This document shows positions 62,419-64,000 of a DNA stretch of 64,000 nt, piece after piece. The stretch comes from Candidatus Ideonella esbjergensis. Lineage in GTDB: Bacteria; Pseudomonadota; Gammaproteobacteria; Burkholderiales; Burkholderiaceae_C. The position numbers and the translations under genes were made by a program. The notes under the pieces were generated by a model. The model saw only the letters and a program-made list of their open reading frames with translations, was not told the DNA's origin and did not search any database. The stretch is from NCBI GenBank assembly GCA_016710065.1, contig JADJLP010000010.1, positions 673,485 through 737,484 of the forward strand, read 5' to 3'. Position 1 is the stretch's first letter; every line of letters starts with the position of its first letter.

Positions 62419-63252
62419 ATGGCATCGTTCGTCGAGCGTGTTCTGATCCTGTGCAAAACCTATCCATCGCCGAGCGCGAAGTACGCCGAGACGTCCTGCG
62501 TGGCGGGGCTTACGGCTGGCGGTCGTCTCGTTCGCCTCTTTCCCGTGCCGTTCCGGCTGGTCGCCGATGACCAGCAATTCCGCAAGTGGCAATGGATCGA
62601 AGTCCGTTTGGAGAAGGCTGGCGACGACCACCGCCCGGAGAGCCACCGCATCTTCGTCGACACGATCGCCTGCGGCGCCGAACCGATGAAGGCGGGCAAG
62701 CGCGGCTGGCCCGCCCGCATGGCGTTGCTGGCGCGCCAGCCTGTCTACACGGACTTCGGAGCGATGGAGCAGACGCGCTTGACGCACGGCAACACGCTGG
62801 CGCTCTTCAAGCCAGACCGCATCGCCTCGCTAGAAATCAAGCCCACGAAGAACGCCGACTGGACGCCCGAGGAGCGCAGCAAGCTGCTGCAGATGCAGCA
62901 GCAGAACGGCCTGTTCGATGCCGAGGAAGACCAGCGGCAGGTCCGACTGTTGGAGAAGATCCCCTTCGACTTCTACTACCACTGCGAGTACCAGGCAGCG
63001 GATGGTCGGCAGTCAGTCAGGGTCAAGCTGGTCGACTGGGAGGTGTGTGCGCTCTACCGGAACACTCGCCGGCAACACGGCAGCCGATGGGAAGCGCCGT
63101 TTCGGGACAAGCTGGAGCGAGACCTGCTCGCGAAGGACCTGATGCTCCTGATGGGCACCATGCACAGATTCCCTGACCAGTGGCTCGGGGTGAGCCTGAT
63201 CTACCCGCCTATGCCGCAGCCCGAAGACCCGAGTCAGAGCACATTGTTCTAG
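62419..63252 (+). CDS. conserved protein of unknown function next to DUF488
   Basis: The 277-residue protein begins SFVERVLILCKTYPSPSAKY, then AGLTAGGRLVRLFPVPFRLV. It is mostly beta-rich at the start, with a helical, Gln-rich middle, then DFYYHCEYQAADGRQSVRVK. It lies 39 bases after the res gene and overlaps the converging DUF488 gene by 44 bases. I recognise no named family. Its position beside a DUF488 gene suggests they may be functionally linked or belong to the same cargo block. No nuclease motif is clear. Confidence 0.65.
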   Translation: MASFVERVLILCKTYPSPSAKYAETSCVAGLTAGGRLVRLFPVPFRLVADDQQFRKWQWIEVRLEKAGDDHRPESHRIFVDTIACGAEPMKAGKRGWPARMALLARQPVYTDFGAMEQTRLTHGNTLALFKPDRIASLEIKPTKNADWTPEERSKLLQMQQQNGLFDAEEDQRQVRLLEKIPFDFYYHCEYQAADGRQSVRVKLVDWEVCALYRNTRRQHGSRWEAPFRDKLERDLLAKDLMLLMGTMHRFPDQWLGVSLIYPPMPQPEDPSQSTLF

Positions 63253-63694
63253 CCATCAGATGCATCACGGACGGCGCACCCGCAGCATGCGCAGCCCTCG
63301 CAACGTAGGTGCGATGGCAGAAATTGAAGTCGGCCTCGAAGCACACGAGACAAGCGCTCGTGGACTTTGCCAGCTTCGCCAGTTCCGCGACCGCAGCCCG
63401 CTGCTGTCCCAGGTGCTTCATAAAGCCGGCCGTGTACCGAGACCATGACTGATCGAGCTTGTACTGCTCGCGAACGTCCCTAGGGCAACCGAGCGCAGGC
63501 GCATGGAAGTACGCAATGCCGGCCGCAGCCAGCGCTTCGCTGAAGGCCGTCTTCGAGAATCCGCGCTTGCGGGACAACGGCAGCTCACGCACGTCGACGA
63601 CGCTGCGGATGCCCGCACTCTGGAGGCGCTCAATGAACGTAGCGATGTCGAGGCCTTCGTAGCCGAAGGTGTAGAGGTGGGCGGGGGAGGTCAT
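63209..63694 (-). CDS. DUF488 family protein
   Basis: Typical DUF488 features: LYTFGYEGLDIATFIERLQS at the start, then RSVVDVRELPLSRKRGFSKT with conserved Arg and Lys. GIAYFHAPALGCP follows, and the family-specific ACLVCFEADFNFCHRTYVA with Cys, Glu and His. The function is not established. The conserved Arg/Cys/His set suggests an enzyme. It is convergent with the gene at 62419. It often occurs near restriction or defence genes, which fits the context. Confidence 0.85.
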   Translation of the reverse strand: MTSPAHLYTFGYEGLDIATFIERLQSAGIRSVVDVRELPLSRKRGFSKTAFSEALAAAGIAYFHAPALGCPRDVREQYKLDQSWSRYTAGFMKHLGQQRAAVAELAKLAKSTSACLVCFEADFNFCHRTYVARAAHAAGAPSVMHLMARTMCSDSGLRAAA

Positions 63695-63923
63695 GACGGG
63701 TCAGCAGGCGCGGCAGGAGTGTAGCCGCCGGCCTCTCGTGAGCCCGCGAACCTCGACACCGATGAGTCGGCGCGCTCGTGACATCGATCCAACCGACCCC
63801 GAAACCCCCCTCGCAAATGCGCCATTCCGCGGTGCCGCGGCAGCGGCCGGCTCCTACCCTTTCGGTCACGCGCTCGACAGAGCACGGCCTTCAGATCCTG
63901 AAGCCACCGAACGAGGACCGCGC

Positions 63924-64000
63924 CATGTACTCTGCATTGCCCGCTGCCCGCTGCGACGTCGCCACCCAGGGTGGCAACTCCGGCTCCGGCGCCCACGACA
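63924..64000 (+). CDS. start of a gene cut by the window edge
   Basis: An ATG with a GAGGA site opens a frame that runs to the window end (MYSALPAARCDVATQGGNSG and onward). Only 25 codons are visible, so no identity can be given. From the SXT-like order, transfer genes would be expected around here. Confidence 0.35.

Noticed and set aside
60649..62787. A 712-codon open frame on the minus strand
   Set aside because: It is antisense to the res helicase and the next gene, both well supported by motifs; no motif is visible in it.

Overview
The window is GC-rich proteobacterial DNA. Gene content suggests a beta- or gammaproteobacterium such as a Burkholderiales or Xanthomonadales member; this is inferred from gene content only. 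Most of it, from about 11 kb to the right edge, reads as part of an integrative and conjugative element (ICE) or large conjugative plasmid related in plan to the SXT/R391 and IncA/C group. The markers are a MobH-type TraI relaxase, a TraD coupling protein, a DUF4400 (TraJ-like) protein, an FlhD/FlhC-like activator pair resembling SetDC/AcaDC, an AcaB/DUF1845-like protein, an AlpA-like regulator and many small genes of conjugative-element type. No rRNA, tRNA or CRISPR array was found.

Layout. 1-10.5 kb: a same-strand cluster of peptidases and envelope proteins. It holds a trypsin-like peptidase cut by the window edge, a DNA/RNA non-specific endonuclease, a small secreted protein, a subtilisin, a trypsin domain on four membrane helices, an HEXXH metallopeptidase, two lipoproteins and a membrane-anchored protein. 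The last four genes sit tightly together with overlapping starts. I regard this as the best candidate for an undescribed system, perhaps a proteolytically activated nuclease or envelope-defence cascade. 10.5-14.7 kb: small element genes with hairpin-bearing leaders. 14674-20706: a Tn554-like element (three tyrosine recombinases, a TnpC/DUF6262-like protein, a GDCCVxC cargo gene and a CHC2-like fragment) inserted inside a radC-family gene, whose two halves flank it in frame. 20.9-40.1 kb: element housekeeping. This includes SbcC- and SbcD-like proteins with a recombination-directionality-factor-like gene, DUF1173, a recombinase that has lost catalytic residues, AlpA- and AcaB-like regulators, a GHKL ATPase, a CHC2/TOPRIM primase and a frameshifted DUF932 gene.

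39.8-46.3 kb: the FlhDC-like activators, then a defence island. The island has a PHP-SMC (TrlF-like) ATPase and an ATPase/HNH nuclease pair resembling Septu. 46.6-50.9 kb: traI, traD and DUF4400. 51-63.7 kb: a second cargo block with an AAA_14/DUF4143 ATPase, a type III-like restriction-modification operon, a conserved unknown gene and DUF488. The mod gene is split by an IS481-family element (6-bp duplication) and the res gene by an IS21-family element (5-bp duplication). The right edge starts another gene.

The two cargo blocks, just before traI and just after traJ, match the positions where SXT-family elements carry variable DNA. Several element genes are preceded by a short perfect hairpin close to the ribosome binding site, which is a shared and unexplained leader feature.
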